DNA of 64,000 bases. Origin: Caballeronia megalochromosomata (lineage in GTDB: Bacteria; Pseudomonadota; Gammaproteobacteria; Burkholderiales; Burkholderiaceae). The stretch lies in NCBI GenBank assembly GCA_001580565.1, contig LRBF01000233.1, positions 1 through 64,000 on the forward strand, in the 5' to 3' direction. A program made the translations under genes and the position numbers. The notes below the pieces were generated by a model. That model did no database searches and was not told the DNA's origin. It saw only the letters and a program-made list of their open reading frames with translations. This document shows, piece by piece, positions 37,592 through 45,044 of this stretch (position 1 is the stretch's first letter; the number at the start of each line of letters is the position of its first letter).

Positions 37592-39202
37592 ATGACGCAT
37601 CCATCGAATCCGCTTTCGCTTCCGAAAGGCATGGCAATCTCGGCCGATATCAAGCCCGGCTACGAGACCATCCTGACGCCCGAGGCGCTCGCGTTCGTCG
37701 CGTCGCTGCATCGCCAGTTCGAGCCGCGCCGTCAGCAATTGCTCGCTGCGCGTGTCGAGCGCACCGCGCGCCTCGATGCAGGCGAGCGCCCCACGTTCCT
37801 CGAAGAAACCAGATCGATCCGCGAAGGCGACTGGAAAGTCGCGCCGCTGCCGAAGGACCTGCAATGCCGGCGTGTCGAAATCACGGGCCCGGTCGAGCGC
37901 AAGATGATCATCAACGCGCTCAACTCCGGCGCGGATTCGTACATGACCGACTTCGAGGATTCGAACGCGCCCAACTGGGACAACCAGATCGTCGGCCAGA
38001 TCAACCTGAAGGAAGCGGTGCGCCGCACGATCTCGCTGGACCAGAACGGCAAGTCGTACAAGCTCAACGACAAGATCGCGACCCTGATCGTGCGTCCGCG
38101 CGGCTGGCATCTGGATGAAAAGCACGTGAGCGTCGACGGGCAGCGCGTGTCGGGCGGCATCTTCGATTTCGCGCTCTTTCTCTTTCACAACGCGAAGGAA
38201 CTGATCGCGCGCGGCAGCGGCCCCTACTTCTATCTGCCGAAGATGGAAAGCCATCTCGAAGCGCGTCTGTGGAACGACATCTTCGTCGCGGCGCAGGAAG
38301 GCGTGGGCATTGCGCGCGGCACGATTCGCGCGACGGTGCTCGTCGAGACGATTCTCGCCGCCTTCGAAATGGACGAGATCCTGTACGAGCTGCGCGAGCA
38401 TAGCTCGGGACTGAACGCGGGCCGCTGGGACTACATCTTCTCGGCGATCAAGAAGTTCAAGAACGACACGAACTTCTGCCTCGCCGACCGCGCGAAGATC
38501 ACGATGACCTCGCCTTTCATGCGCGCCTACGCGCTCGAACTGCTGAAGACCTGCCACAAACGCAACGCGCCGGCGATCGGCGGCATGTCCGCGCTGATTC
38601 CGATCAAGAACGATCCGGCTGCGAACGACAAGGCGATGGGCGGCGTGCGCTCCGACAAGGCGCGCGATGCGAGCGACGGCTACGACGGCGGCTGGGTCGC
38701 GCATCCGGGACTCGTCCCGGTGGCGATGGAAGAGTTCGTGAAGGTGCTCGGCGAAAAGCCGAATCAGATCGAAAAGCAGCGCACCGACGTGCAGGTCACC
38801 GCACACGATCTGCTCGACTTCCGTCCGGAGGAGCCGATCACCGAAGCGGGCCTGCGCAACAACGTGAATGTCGGCGTCCACTATCTCGGTTCGTGGCTCG
38901 CGGGCAATGGCTGCGTGCCGATCCACAATCTGATGGAAGACGCCGCGACCGCCGAAATCTCGCGCTCGCAAGTGTGGCAATGGATCCGCTCGCCGAAGGG
39001 CAAGCTCGACGACGGCCGCAAGGTCACCGCCGCGATGGTGCGCGAGATCACAATCGATGAACTGGAGAAGGTGAAGCAGGCCGTCAGCGCCTCGGGCGCC
39101 GACACGAAGCCTTACGAACGCGCGGCGAAGATCTTCGAGGAGATGTCGACGTCGGCGCACTTCACCGAGTTTCTGACGCTGCCGCTATACGAGGAAATCT
39201 GA
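37592..39202 (+). CDS. aceB: Malate synthase A
   Basis: Condenses glyoxylate with acetyl-CoA to malate. The 536-residue length and sequence fit the A isoform rather than the ~720-residue G form: YMTDFEDSNAPNWDNQIVGQINL, LIVRPRGWHLDEKHV, GPYFYLPKMESHLEARLWND, RATVLVETILAAFEMDEILYEL and GRWDYIFSAIKKF (catalytic Arg, Glu and Asp regions), plus the C-terminal VGVHYLGSWLAGNGCVPIHNLMEDAATAEISRSQ. A clear ribosome binding site (AAGGAG) precedes the ATG. Confidence 0.96.
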   Translation: MTHPSNPLSLPKGMAISADIKPGYETILTPEALAFVASLHRQFEPRRQQLLAARVERTARLDAGERPTFLEETRSIREGDWKVAPLPKDLQCRRVEITGPVERKMIINALNSGADSYMTDFEDSNAPNWDNQIVGQINLKEAVRRTISLDQNGKSYKLNDKIATLIVRPRGWHLDEKHVSVDGQRVSGGIFDFALFLFHNAKELIARGSGPYFYLPKMESHLEARLWNDIFVAAQEGVGIARGTIRATVLVETILAAFEMDEILYELREHSSGLNAGRWDYIFSAIKKFKNDTNFCLADRAKITMTSPFMRAYALELLKTCHKRNAPAIGGMSALIPIKNDPAANDKAMGGVRSDKARDASDGYDGGWVAHPGLVPVAMEEFVKVLGEKPNQIEKQRTDVQVTAHDLLDFRPEEPITEAGLRNNVNVGVHYLGSWLAGNGCVPIHNLMEDAATAEISRSQVWQWIRSPKGKLDDGRKVTAAMVREITIDELEKVKQAVSASGADTKPYERAAKIFEEMSTSAHFTEFLTLPLYEEI

Positions 39203-39227
39203 GCGTTTCGAGCGTTCCGACGCACCA

Positions 39228-39257
39228 CGAAAAAACGGCCTCCGGGCCGTTTTTTCG
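39228..39257 (+). terminator. Terminator after aceB
   Basis: A symmetric 13-bp stem CGAAAAAACGGCC/GGCCGTTTTTTCG with a 4-nt loop lies 26 bp beyond the aceB stop and carries the T-run on either strand. Confidence 0.9.
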
Positions 39258-39355
39258 TCTGGCGCGCCTCATGGATCGAGCACGGCGTGTGCTACATTGC
39301 GCATCGTCTTTTCAACGATTCAACCGTGGAGCGCACTGACCGTGCGAACGACAGC

Positions 39356-39616
39356 ATGAGCAATATCCAGCTCGATATCGAATGGACCGAAGCGGCATCG
39401 CGCAAGATCGAAAAACTGATGCCGCGCAACGTGAACAAGGACTCGTACCTGGCGCTGCCGCCCGTCGAATGTCTGCCGATGGAAGGCGACGTGCTCTTTC
39501 TCGGACCGTCCGGCAAGCAGCAGCCGTTCATCGTCGCGGAGCGCCAGTATCATCATGACGGCGACGCCGACTGGACCATCATCCTCATCCTCGACGTCCC
39601 GCACGAAACGCACTGA
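39356..39616 (+). CDS. Small conserved-type protein, unknown function (86 aa)
   Basis: I do not recognise a named family. The 86-residue protein (starting MSNIQLDIEWTEAASRKIEKL) is acidic, with alternating beta strands: GDVLFLGPSGKQQPFIVAERQYHHDGDADWTIILILDVP. It has no signal or membrane segment. The start at 39356 is chosen by the clean N-terminus; an upstream ATG at 39287 would add 23 residues, and neither has a strong ribosome binding site. It converges on the monooxygenase gene with 17 bp between stops. Confidence 0.65.
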   Translation: MSNIQLDIEWTEAASRKIEKLMPRNVNKDSYLALPPVECLPMEGDVLFLGPSGKQQPFIVAERQYHHDGDADWTIILILDVPHETH

Positions 39617-39633
39617 AAACGGCCGGTTCTCCG

Positions 39634-39924
39634 TCAGAGAATCTTGCTCGCGACACGGACCTCGCCGTGCTCGCACAAATCGGGCGACTTGGCGCGAAAC
39701 GCCTGAATATGCGCCGATTCGCCGTGCTTCGCGAGCGCGGCCTCGCTCTCCCAGCGCTCGACGAAGATGAAGCGCCGCGGCTCCTTGATGTCGCGGTGCA
39801 AGTCGTACTGCAGCGCGCCCGCTTCCTTGCGCGTCGGCTCGACGTTGGCTTCGAGCACGTGCCTCAGTTCCTCTTCCTTGCCCGGCTTGGCGACAAAAAT
39901 AGCGACGACGGCAATTTCCGACAT
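39634..39924 (-). CDS. Antibiotic biosynthesis monooxygenase (ABM) family protein
   Basis: A 96-residue ferredoxin-like fold protein of the ABM/YgiN type. EIAVVAIFVAKPGKEEELRHVLEA, EAGALQYDLHRDIKEPRRFIFVERWESEAALAKHGES and HIQAF are the usual landmarks. YgiN-like members act as cofactor-free quinol monooxygenases, but substrates vary and none can be deduced. The ATG at 39924 is preceded by GAGGAG. The long open frame to 40014 upstream is not family-like. Confidence 0.88.
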   Translation of the reverse strand: MSEIAVVAIFVAKPGKEEELRHVLEANVEPTRKEAGALQYDLHRDIKEPRRFIFVERWESEAALAKHGESAHIQAFRAKSPDLCEHGEVRVASKIL

Positions 39925-40012
39925 GAGCGTTCTCCTCTTTTCGATAAAACGATGAAAGCAGGAGGATAACCGCGCGCGGCGGCCGTCGCCGAAAACGTCC
40001 GTCGATCGGGCC

Positions 40013-40047
40013 AAAGAAAAAGCCCGCGTTCCAAGAGAAACGCGGGC
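40013..40047 (-). terminator. Isolated minus-strand terminator
   Basis: A 9-bp perfect stem with an 8-nt loop is followed on the minus strand by TTTTTCTTT. No annotated minus-strand gene ends within the ~290 bp upstream of it, other than the already terminated bamC. Confidence 0.75.
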
Positions 40048-40332
40048 AAAAACCGTCGCCCTACGAGGATAGGCGACGGGGCCATCGGGGCTCGCGCGTA
40101 GCGAACCAATCGTCTGTTTGTCCGGTGCGATGCGCCTGATGGGCGCGCTTGCGAAGCGCTTCGGGCGGGTGAATTACGCCACTGATGCAATGTACTGTCC
40201 GCGCGTTCATTTCTATAAGCTTTTGCGCACATTTCCTGATAGAAAGAATTGTCTGCGCAATTCTCAGACGACGCTCGCATTTCTGTGCACGCTGAAAAAA
40301 TCGTTTGCGCGCACGGCGGAACCTTGAAGGCA
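40013..40332 (-). ncRNA. Candidate small RNA or short mRNA between two minus-strand terminators
   Basis: On the minus strand bamC ends in its own terminator (40334-40365). About 290 bp further there is a second strong minus-strand terminator: stem GCCCGCGTT/AACGCGGGC (40022-40047) followed by TTTTTCTTT. It is preceded by another hairpin CCGTCGCC/GGCGACGG (40053-40079). A second 3' end in the same direction implies a separate transcript. The stretch is more AT-rich at 40200-40310 than its surroundings. Only weak reading frames occur (for example 40061-40210, 49 codons, no ribosome binding site), and I found no clear promoter. Confidence 0.4.
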
Positions 40333-40333
40333 T

Positions 40334-40365
40334 AAAAAAACCGCCTCGTGAAAGAGGCGGTTTTT
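40334..40365 (-). terminator. Terminator of bamC
   Basis: The stem CCGCCTC/GAGGCGG with a 6-nt loop is extended by an A-T stretch and ends in TTTTTTT on the minus strand, 25 bp past the bamC stop. Confidence 0.9.
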
Positions 40366-40389
40366 GCGCGGCCGGACTGAAGGAAACGG

Positions 40390-41613
40390 TCAGCCGATCT
40401 GGTCGGCGAGCAACGCCATGATCTGGCGCGCCTGCGGGGAAGAATCGACATCACCCTTGTCGTCGACGATCGCCACGCGCGTCTGCTGCTCGGTGACGGC
40501 ACGCACGTTGACCTGATACTGCTTCGCCTTCATTTCCTTGCGGCCGTGGAACACCTGACTCCAGAAGCCCTGCTCCGCCGATGTCTTGTCCGTCGGATCG
40601 ACATAGCGCACGTAGTAGACGCCCTTCGCGCGGTCGCGGTCGTCCACCGTGAAGTTGGCGCGATCGAGCGCGGTGCCCACGCGCAGCCACGCGCGGTCGT
40701 ACGCCTCCGGCAAGGTCAGTTGCGAGGACTCGGCCTCGGGCACGACTTCGTTGTGGATCGGCGAGTTGCCCGCGTTCGCGACGTTCTGAGCCGCAACCGA
40801 CGCAGCCTTCGAATCGCCGCCCTTCTTCGCAGCTTGCGCGCCTGCGGCGCCCGCCGCACCGGCCGCAGTCGGCGTGTCGAGCGGCGTCGCGCCACCCGAG
40901 GCGGTCCGTTGATCGGCCGCCGCGAGCGAGGACATCAGACGCTTGAGGTATTCGTTCTCGAGCGCCGGATCGTTCGGGCGCGCCTGCCACTGGCTCGAAT
41001 CGTTGTTCACGCCGGTCAGCGCCTCGCGCATGCCCTTCTGGCTGATGAACACGTAGGTGCCGCCTGTCGGCGCCACCTCGAGGCGTGTGCGGTACTTGTT
41101 GCGCTCGGCCGTGACATACGAATTGCCGGTTGCCTTGGAAAGTGTGTCGCGGATCAGGCCATCCGAAATCTGCGGATGGGTTTCGTTCCAGTCCGTTTCC
41201 ATCACGCCCTTGTCACGCTGATCGACGACGAGCAGGAAGCCCTGCTCCTGCCAGAAGCGGCGGATCTGCGGCCACACCTGATCGGGCGTCTTGCCGTCGA
41301 TGACGAGCCAGCGCTCGGTGCCGTCGCGTTGAACGTGCATGCCCGACACGGGCGGTGCCACCGTGGGCGCATTCGGTGCGACTTTCTGAATTTGCTGCAG
41401 GTCGGAGAGCGATGCCTGCCCGCCCTGAGGCGGCAGCGAACGCTGGTCGACCGCTTCGTCGAGCAGATTCGGCGGAACAGCGAGAGACACCTGTTTCGAA
41501 CGCTGATCGCTCTTGTAGTTGAACGCGTTGGGATTGGACGTGCCGCATCCCGCCACGATTCCGGCCACAGCGAAAAGCGCAGCCATGCGCTTGGTCACAC
41601 GAAAATCTGTCAT
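40390..41613 (-). CDS. bamC: Outer membrane assembly lipoprotein BamC
   Basis: Lipoprotein of the BAM complex that inserts beta-barrel proteins into the outer membrane. The 407-residue protein has a lipoprotein signal with lipobox IVAGC near residue 23. The usual N-terminal unstructured segment follows (YKSDQRSKQVSLAVPPNL), then two helix-grip domains (~100-220 with RWLVIDGKTPDQVWPQIRRFWQEQGF, and ~300-400 with AYDRAWLRVGTALDRANFTVDDRDRAKGVYYVRYVD). A ~60-residue Ala/Gly/Thr-rich linker lies between them. The ATG at 41613 follows GGAAGGA by 9 nt. The common upstream partner dapA is not next to it here. Confidence 0.92.
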   Translation of the reverse strand: MTDFRVTKRMAALFAVAGIVAGCGTSNPNAFNYKSDQRSKQVSLAVPPNLLDEAVDQRSLPPQGGQASLSDLQQIQKVAPNAPTVAPPVSGMHVQRDGTERWLVIDGKTPDQVWPQIRRFWQEQGFLLVVDQRDKGVMETDWNETHPQISDGLIRDTLSKATGNSYVTAERNKYRTRLEVAPTGGTYVFISQKGMREALTGVNNDSSQWQARPNDPALENEYLKRLMSSLAAADQRTASGGATPLDTPTAAGAAGAAGAQAAKKGGDSKAASVAAQNVANAGNSPIHNEVVPEAESSQLTLPEAYDRAWLRVGTALDRANFTVDDRDRAKGVYYVRYVDPTDKTSAEQGFWSQVFHGRKEMKAKQYQVNVRAVTEQQTRVAIVDDKGDVDSSPQARQIMALLADQIG

Positions 41614-41807
41614 TTGGAGAAGTCCTTCCGCTACGCCACGGGCGTTCTTCCGTGGATCAACCCAGTATTTTACCGGTCCGGCGCCCCGCCGTGAAAAAAA
41701 GAGAACAGGACGGCTTAGATCGGGCGCCTGAAGCGCGCCCATTTTTACCTTGCCGATCGACGCAGAATGCGTACTGAAAGCAATCAAATGGCGCGTTTGA
41801 ATTTTGT

Positions 41808-41836
41808 ATTTAAATCGCCCTGCGTCGAATTGACAA
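41808..41836 (-). promoter_or_regulatory. Predicted promoter reading toward bamC
   Basis: On the minus strand TTGTCA (41836-41831) and TTAAAT (41813-41808) are separated by exactly 17 bp. It would give a ~190-nt leader. The -35 lies in one of two direct copies of TGACAATT (41831-41838 and 41841-41848), spaced 10 bp, one helical turn, which could bind a regulator. Confidence 0.55.
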
Positions 41837-42030
41837 TTTATGACAATTGCGAAAAACGGCGCAGCGGTCTTTCGGCCATTTGCAACGCACTGATCCGTAG
41901 GGAATTTTTTAGAATTCCCTGCAAAATAAAGCGCGTTGAGCGTGCCCCATCCTCCGTATCGCTTTGCCAGGCTTACTTCTAAAATCCCATCTCAAAAATA
42001 AGAAGAGTCCTAAATAACGGAGAGAAAATC
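41837..42030 (+). promoter_or_regulatory. Upstream region of DUF2844 with a perfect dyad
   Basis: This is the right half of the 417-bp divergent gap from bamC. It is AT-rich for this genome and has a perfect inverted repeat AGGGAATT/AATTCCCT (41899-41920, 6-bp spacer) about 110 bp before the DUF2844 start. The start codon has GGAGAG upstream. No convincing -35/-10 pair was found. Confidence 0.4.
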
Positions 42031-42492
42031 ATGACAAAAATCAGAATTCCTCACTACGGCGCGGCCGGCCTGGTGATCCTCGCAATCGGCGCGATGGCGC
42101 CCGCTCACGCGCAACTCGGCGCGGCCGCACGCGCCGCGAGTGCCTCGGACGGCGATGTCGTGCATCGGGCGCAGGGCGGGATCGTGCAATATCGCGAAAC
42201 GACCGACGCGCAAGGCATCGTCGTGCGTGAATACGCCGATACGAGTGGGCAAGTGTACGCGGTCTCCTGGCGCGGCCCGGCGATGCCGGATATCCGGTCG
42301 CTGCTCGGCGCGTACTTCGAGACGTTCAGGCAGGGCGCGCAGGCGTCGATCGGCGATGCCGGTCTGCACTCGGCGCGCGTCGTGAAGGGCAATCTCGTCG
42401 TCGAAAATCGCGTGCGGCTGCGCGAGTTCAGCGGACGCGCATGGCTCGCGAGCGCCCTGCCCGCGGGCGTGACCGCGACGGATATTCAGTGA
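42031..42492 (+). CDS. DUF2844 secreted protein
   Basis: A 153-residue exported protein. The N-terminal signal peptide ends at PAHA-QLG (~residues 1-27). The mature part contains QYRETTDAQGIVVREYADTSGQVYAVSWRGPAMPDIRSLLGAYFETF, which I recognise as the DUF2844 pattern of Burkholderia. The family has no known function. It has no lipobox and should be periplasmic or secreted. It is 10 bp upstream of the DUF3443 gene, a pairing I recall from related genomes, so the two probably act together. Confidence 0.85.
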   Translation: MTKIRIPHYGAAGLVILAIGAMAPAHAQLGAAARAASASDGDVVHRAQGGIVQYRETTDAQGIVVREYADTSGQVYAVSWRGPAMPDIRSLLGAYFETFRQGAQASIGDAGLHSARVVKGNLVVENRVRLREFSGRAWLASALPAGVTATDIQ

Positions 42493-42502
42493 GGGGACGA
42501 CT

Positions 42503-43798
42503 ATGAATACACGCGCCCTCCTCTCGATATTCACGCTCGCGCTCTGCGTTCTGCTGTATGCCTGCGGCGGAGGCGGCGGCGGCAGCTCAGGCGGCGGTTC
42601 CGCCGCGCCCCAGCCGGCGAGCGCGCCCCTGACAGCAAGCGCGCCGGACACGGCCAGCGCCGCCGCGCCCGCCAACGCCGCATCGGCGCCGTTGGCGAAT
42701 ACGAGCGTGCCGCAATCGACGACGCCCAACGTCCAGACGATCACCGTCGCCAGCACGCCCACCAACACACGCAACATGTTGCAGACCAGCGTGACGATCT
42801 GCGTGCCCGGCACGAACACCTGTCAGACCATCGACGACATTCAGGTCGATACTGGCTCGCACGGCCTGCGCGTGCTGGCGTCCGCGCTCGATCCGTCGAT
42901 CGCGTTGCCGCTCGTCGCGGGCGGCAATCCAAGCGCGATCGTCGCGGAGTGCGCGGTGTTCGGTTCGGGCTATACGTGGGGTGCGGTGCGCACGGCCGAT
43001 GTCCGGCTCGCCGGCCAGGTCGCGTCCTCCACCTCGGTCCAGCTGATCGCCGACAGCGCCGCGCCCACGACCGCGCAGGATTGCAGCCAGTCCGGCCTGC
43101 CGATGCTCTCCGCGTCGTCCCTGCGCGGCAACGGCATTCTCGGCGTCGGCCCGTTCACCGCCGATTGCGGCGCCGGCTGCGCCGCCTCCGCGATGCCGCG
43201 CTGGTACTACGACTGCATCTCGGGCAACTGCGTCGCGAGCACGCTGGCGGTCGCGCAGCAGGTGACCAATCCGGTCGCGAACTTCGCCACCGACAACAAC
43301 GGCGTGCTGATCGAGCTTCCCGGCATACCGGACAACGGCGCGGCCACCGTGACCGGGACGATGACCTTCGGCATCGGCTCGCAGTCGAACAATCTGCTCG
43401 GCGCGGCGACGGTGCTCAAGTCGAGCTCGGTGTCCGGCTATGTCACGACGGACTTCGGCGGCAACCAGTACGGGTCGAGCTTCATCGACAGCGGATCGAA
43501 CGGCGTCTTCTTCCCGTCGACGACATTGGCCCAGTGCGGCGTATGGTATTGCCCGTCAACACCACAAACGATCGCGGCGACGATCCGCTCATCGACCGGT
43601 GCGCAAAACGCCGTGAGCTTCACCATCGCGCAATCGACGGCATTGTTCGGCACGGGCAACTTCGCCTTCGACAACCTCGCCGGTTCAGCGAGCGGCGTCT
43701 TCGACTGGGGCTTGCCGTTTTTCTACGGACGCCGCGTGTTCACGGCCCTCGACGGGCGCCCGACGCCGGCCGGACCGGGGCCGTACTACGCGTTCTGA
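42503..43798 (+). CDS. DUF3443 lipoprotein with pepsin-like aspartic peptidase features
   Basis: A 431-residue protein with a lipoprotein signal (LLYAC, lipid-modified Cys21), a Gly run, and an Ala/Ser/Pro-rich linker to ~residue 75. I recognise the DUF3443 family, which has no assigned role. Seen in order: DTGS at 116-119 (QVDTGSHGLRVL), a flap-like FGSGYTWG at 153-160 followed by ADVRLAGQ, GILGVG at 211-216, DSGS at 329-332 (SFIDSGSNGVFF), and GLPFFYGRRVFTALDG near the end. Pepsin-family proteases have the same series (DTGS, YGTG flap, GILGLG, DTG/DSG, final GxxFL). This suggests a bilobal aspartic peptidase fold at the envelope. Activity is inference; the flap Tyr is replaced. Confidence 0.85.
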   Translation: MNTRALLSIFTLALCVLLYACGGGGGGSSGGGSAAPQPASAPLTASAPDTASAAAPANAASAPLANTSVPQSTTPNVQTITVASTPTNTRNMLQTSVTICVPGTNTCQTIDDIQVDTGSHGLRVLASALDPSIALPLVAGGNPSAIVAECAVFGSGYTWGAVRTADVRLAGQVASSTSVQLIADSAAPTTAQDCSQSGLPMLSASSLRGNGILGVGPFTADCGAGCAASAMPRWYYDCISGNCVASTLAVAQQVTNPVANFATDNNGVLIELPGIPDNGAATVTGTMTFGIGSQSNNLLGAATVLKSSSVSGYVTTDFGGNQYGSSFIDSGSNGVFFPSTTLAQCGVWYCPSTPQTIAATIRSSTGAQNAVSFTIAQSTALFGTGNFAFDNLAGSASGVFDWGLPFFYGRRVFTALDGRPTPAGPGPYYAF

Positions 43799-43810
43799 GC
43801 CCGCAAACAA

Positions 43811-43847
43811 AAAAAACCGTCTCCGGTTTCCCCGGAGACGGCTTTCT
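43811..43847. terminator. Bidirectional terminator between DUF3443 and pcaC
   Basis: A 10-bp stem CCGTCTCCGG/CCGGAGACGG (43817-43841) is flanked by A8 on the left and CTTTCT on the right. It serves both convergent genes, best for the minus-strand pca operon. Confidence 0.8.
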
Positions 43848-43865
43848 GTCGAACGCGTTGCGCGA

Positions 43866-44249
43866 CTACGCCTTGCTTTCTTCGTCGAAGATCTTCTGCG
43901 CGAGATGGAATGCCGAATTCGCCGCCGGCACGCCGCAGTAGACCGCCGTCTGCAACAGCACTTCCTTGATCTCGTCCTGCGTCACGCCATTGTTCTTCGC
44001 GGCGCGCAAGTGCAGCGCGAGTTCCTCGCTGCGGTTCAACGCGACCATCATCGCGATCGTAATGAGGCTGCGCGTGTGGCGCGGCAAGCCGTCGCGCGTC
44101 CAGATCTCGCCCCATGCGTAGCGCGTGATGAAGTTCTGGAACTCCGTCGTCAGTTCCGTGCGATTGGTGAGCGAGCGGTCCACGTGCGCATCGGACAGCA
44201 CGGCGCGACGCACCTTCATCCCGGCTTCGTAACGTTCGTCGTCGGTCAT
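43866..44249 (-). CDS. pcaC: 4-carboxymuconolactone decarboxylase
   Basis: Decarboxylates gamma-carboxymuconolactone to 3-oxoadipate enol-lactone in protocatechuate breakdown. The 127-residue AhpD-fold protein shows YAWGEIWTRDGLPRHTRSLITIAMM, ELALHLRAAKNNGVTQDEIKEVLLQTAVYCGVPAANSAF, the family signature with the catalytic His/Cys region. The ATG at 44249 has GGAGA 7-8 nt upstream; an ATG two codons earlier lacks spacing. It is separate from pcaD (not the fused PcaL form) and is the last gene of the operon. Confidence 0.93.
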   Translation of the reverse strand: MTDDERYEAGMKVRRAVLSDAHVDRSLTNRTELTTEFQNFITRYAWGEIWTRDGLPRHTRSLITIAMMVALNRSEELALHLRAAKNNGVTQDEIKEVLLQTAVYCGVPAANSAFHLAQKIFDEESKA

Positions 44250-44251
44250 GG

Positions 44252-45040
44252 TCATTCTCCGAGGAAGTCGAGGACGGCGCGCGTGTAGTCGTCGCGCTTT
44301 TCGATGTTCGACAGATGCGCCGCGTCCAGTTCGAGGTAGCGCGCGCCGTCGATGTAACCCGCGAGCTCGCGGCCCTGTTCGGCCGTCGTCGACAGATCGT
44401 GCGTACCCGCGATCACGAGCACCGGCACCCTGATGGTTCTGGCTTCGCCGCGCAGGTCGGCGTCGCGGATCGCCTCGCAGTTCGATGCGTAGCCATCGCC
44501 CGAGGTGTGGCGAAACACGTCGCGGATATTCGCGAGTTCGAGTTGCTCTCGCTCGATGAACGGCGCGGTGAACCAGCGCGCGATCACGGCATCGGTCAGC
44601 GCGGGCATGCCACCCGGTTCACGCGCCTTCGCGGCGCGCGGCGTCCACACGGCGTCCGAGCCGATCAACGCGGCGGTGTTCGACAGCACGACGCGCGAGA
44701 AGCGCTCCGGATGACGCGCGGCCAGGCCGACGCCGGTCAGTCCGCCCATCGACAGCCCGCAGTAATTCGCGCGCTCGATCTTCAGATGGTCCATCAGCCC
44801 GATCACGTCGCCGATCAACTGGTCGATCGTGTACGGCCCCGGCGGCACATCGGAATGGCCGTGGCCGCGCGTGTCGTAGCGCAGCACGCGATAGCGCTTC
44901 GCGAACGCCTCGATGTTCGGCGTCCACATCGAGACATCGGCGCCGAGCGAATTCGACAGCACGAGCCACGGGGCGGTGTCGCCCGCCGCGACATCGATGC
45001 GATAGTGAATCCGCGTTCCGTTCACTTCGGCAAGAGGCAT
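44252..45040 (-). CDS. pcaD: 3-oxoadipate enol-lactonase
   Basis: Hydrolyses 3-oxoadipate enol-lactone to 3-oxoadipate. The 262-residue alpha/beta hydrolase has LSNSLGADVSMWTPNIEAFAKRYRVLRYDTRGHGHS, the nucleophile elbow YCGLSMGGLTG (Ser), VIAGTHDLST (Asp) and LDAAHLSNIE (His). The N-terminus MPLAEVNGTRIHYRID at ATG 45040 is usual; the open frame continues upstream into pcaB. Gaps are 4 bp to pcaB and 2 bp to pcaC, so translation is likely coupled. Confidence 0.93.
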   Translation of the reverse strand: MPLAEVNGTRIHYRIDVAAGDTAPWLVLSNSLGADVSMWTPNIEAFAKRYRVLRYDTRGHGHSDVPPGPYTIDQLIGDVIGLMDHLKIERANYCGLSMGGLTGVGLAARHPERFSRVVLSNTAALIGSDAVWTPRAAKAREPGGMPALTDAVIARWFTAPFIEREQLELANIRDVFRHTSGDGYASNCEAIRDADLRGEARTIRVPVLVIAGTHDLSTTAEQGRELAGYIDGARYLELDAAHLSNIEKRDDYTRAVLDFLGE

Positions 45041-45044
45041 GTTT

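Noticed and set aside
40061..40333. 90-codon minus-strand open frame between bamC and the ABM gene
   Set aside because: Its ATG lies in the T-run of the bamC terminator, there is no ribosome binding site, and the translation is Arg/His-rich without family resemblance. The interval is better treated as a possible RNA gene.
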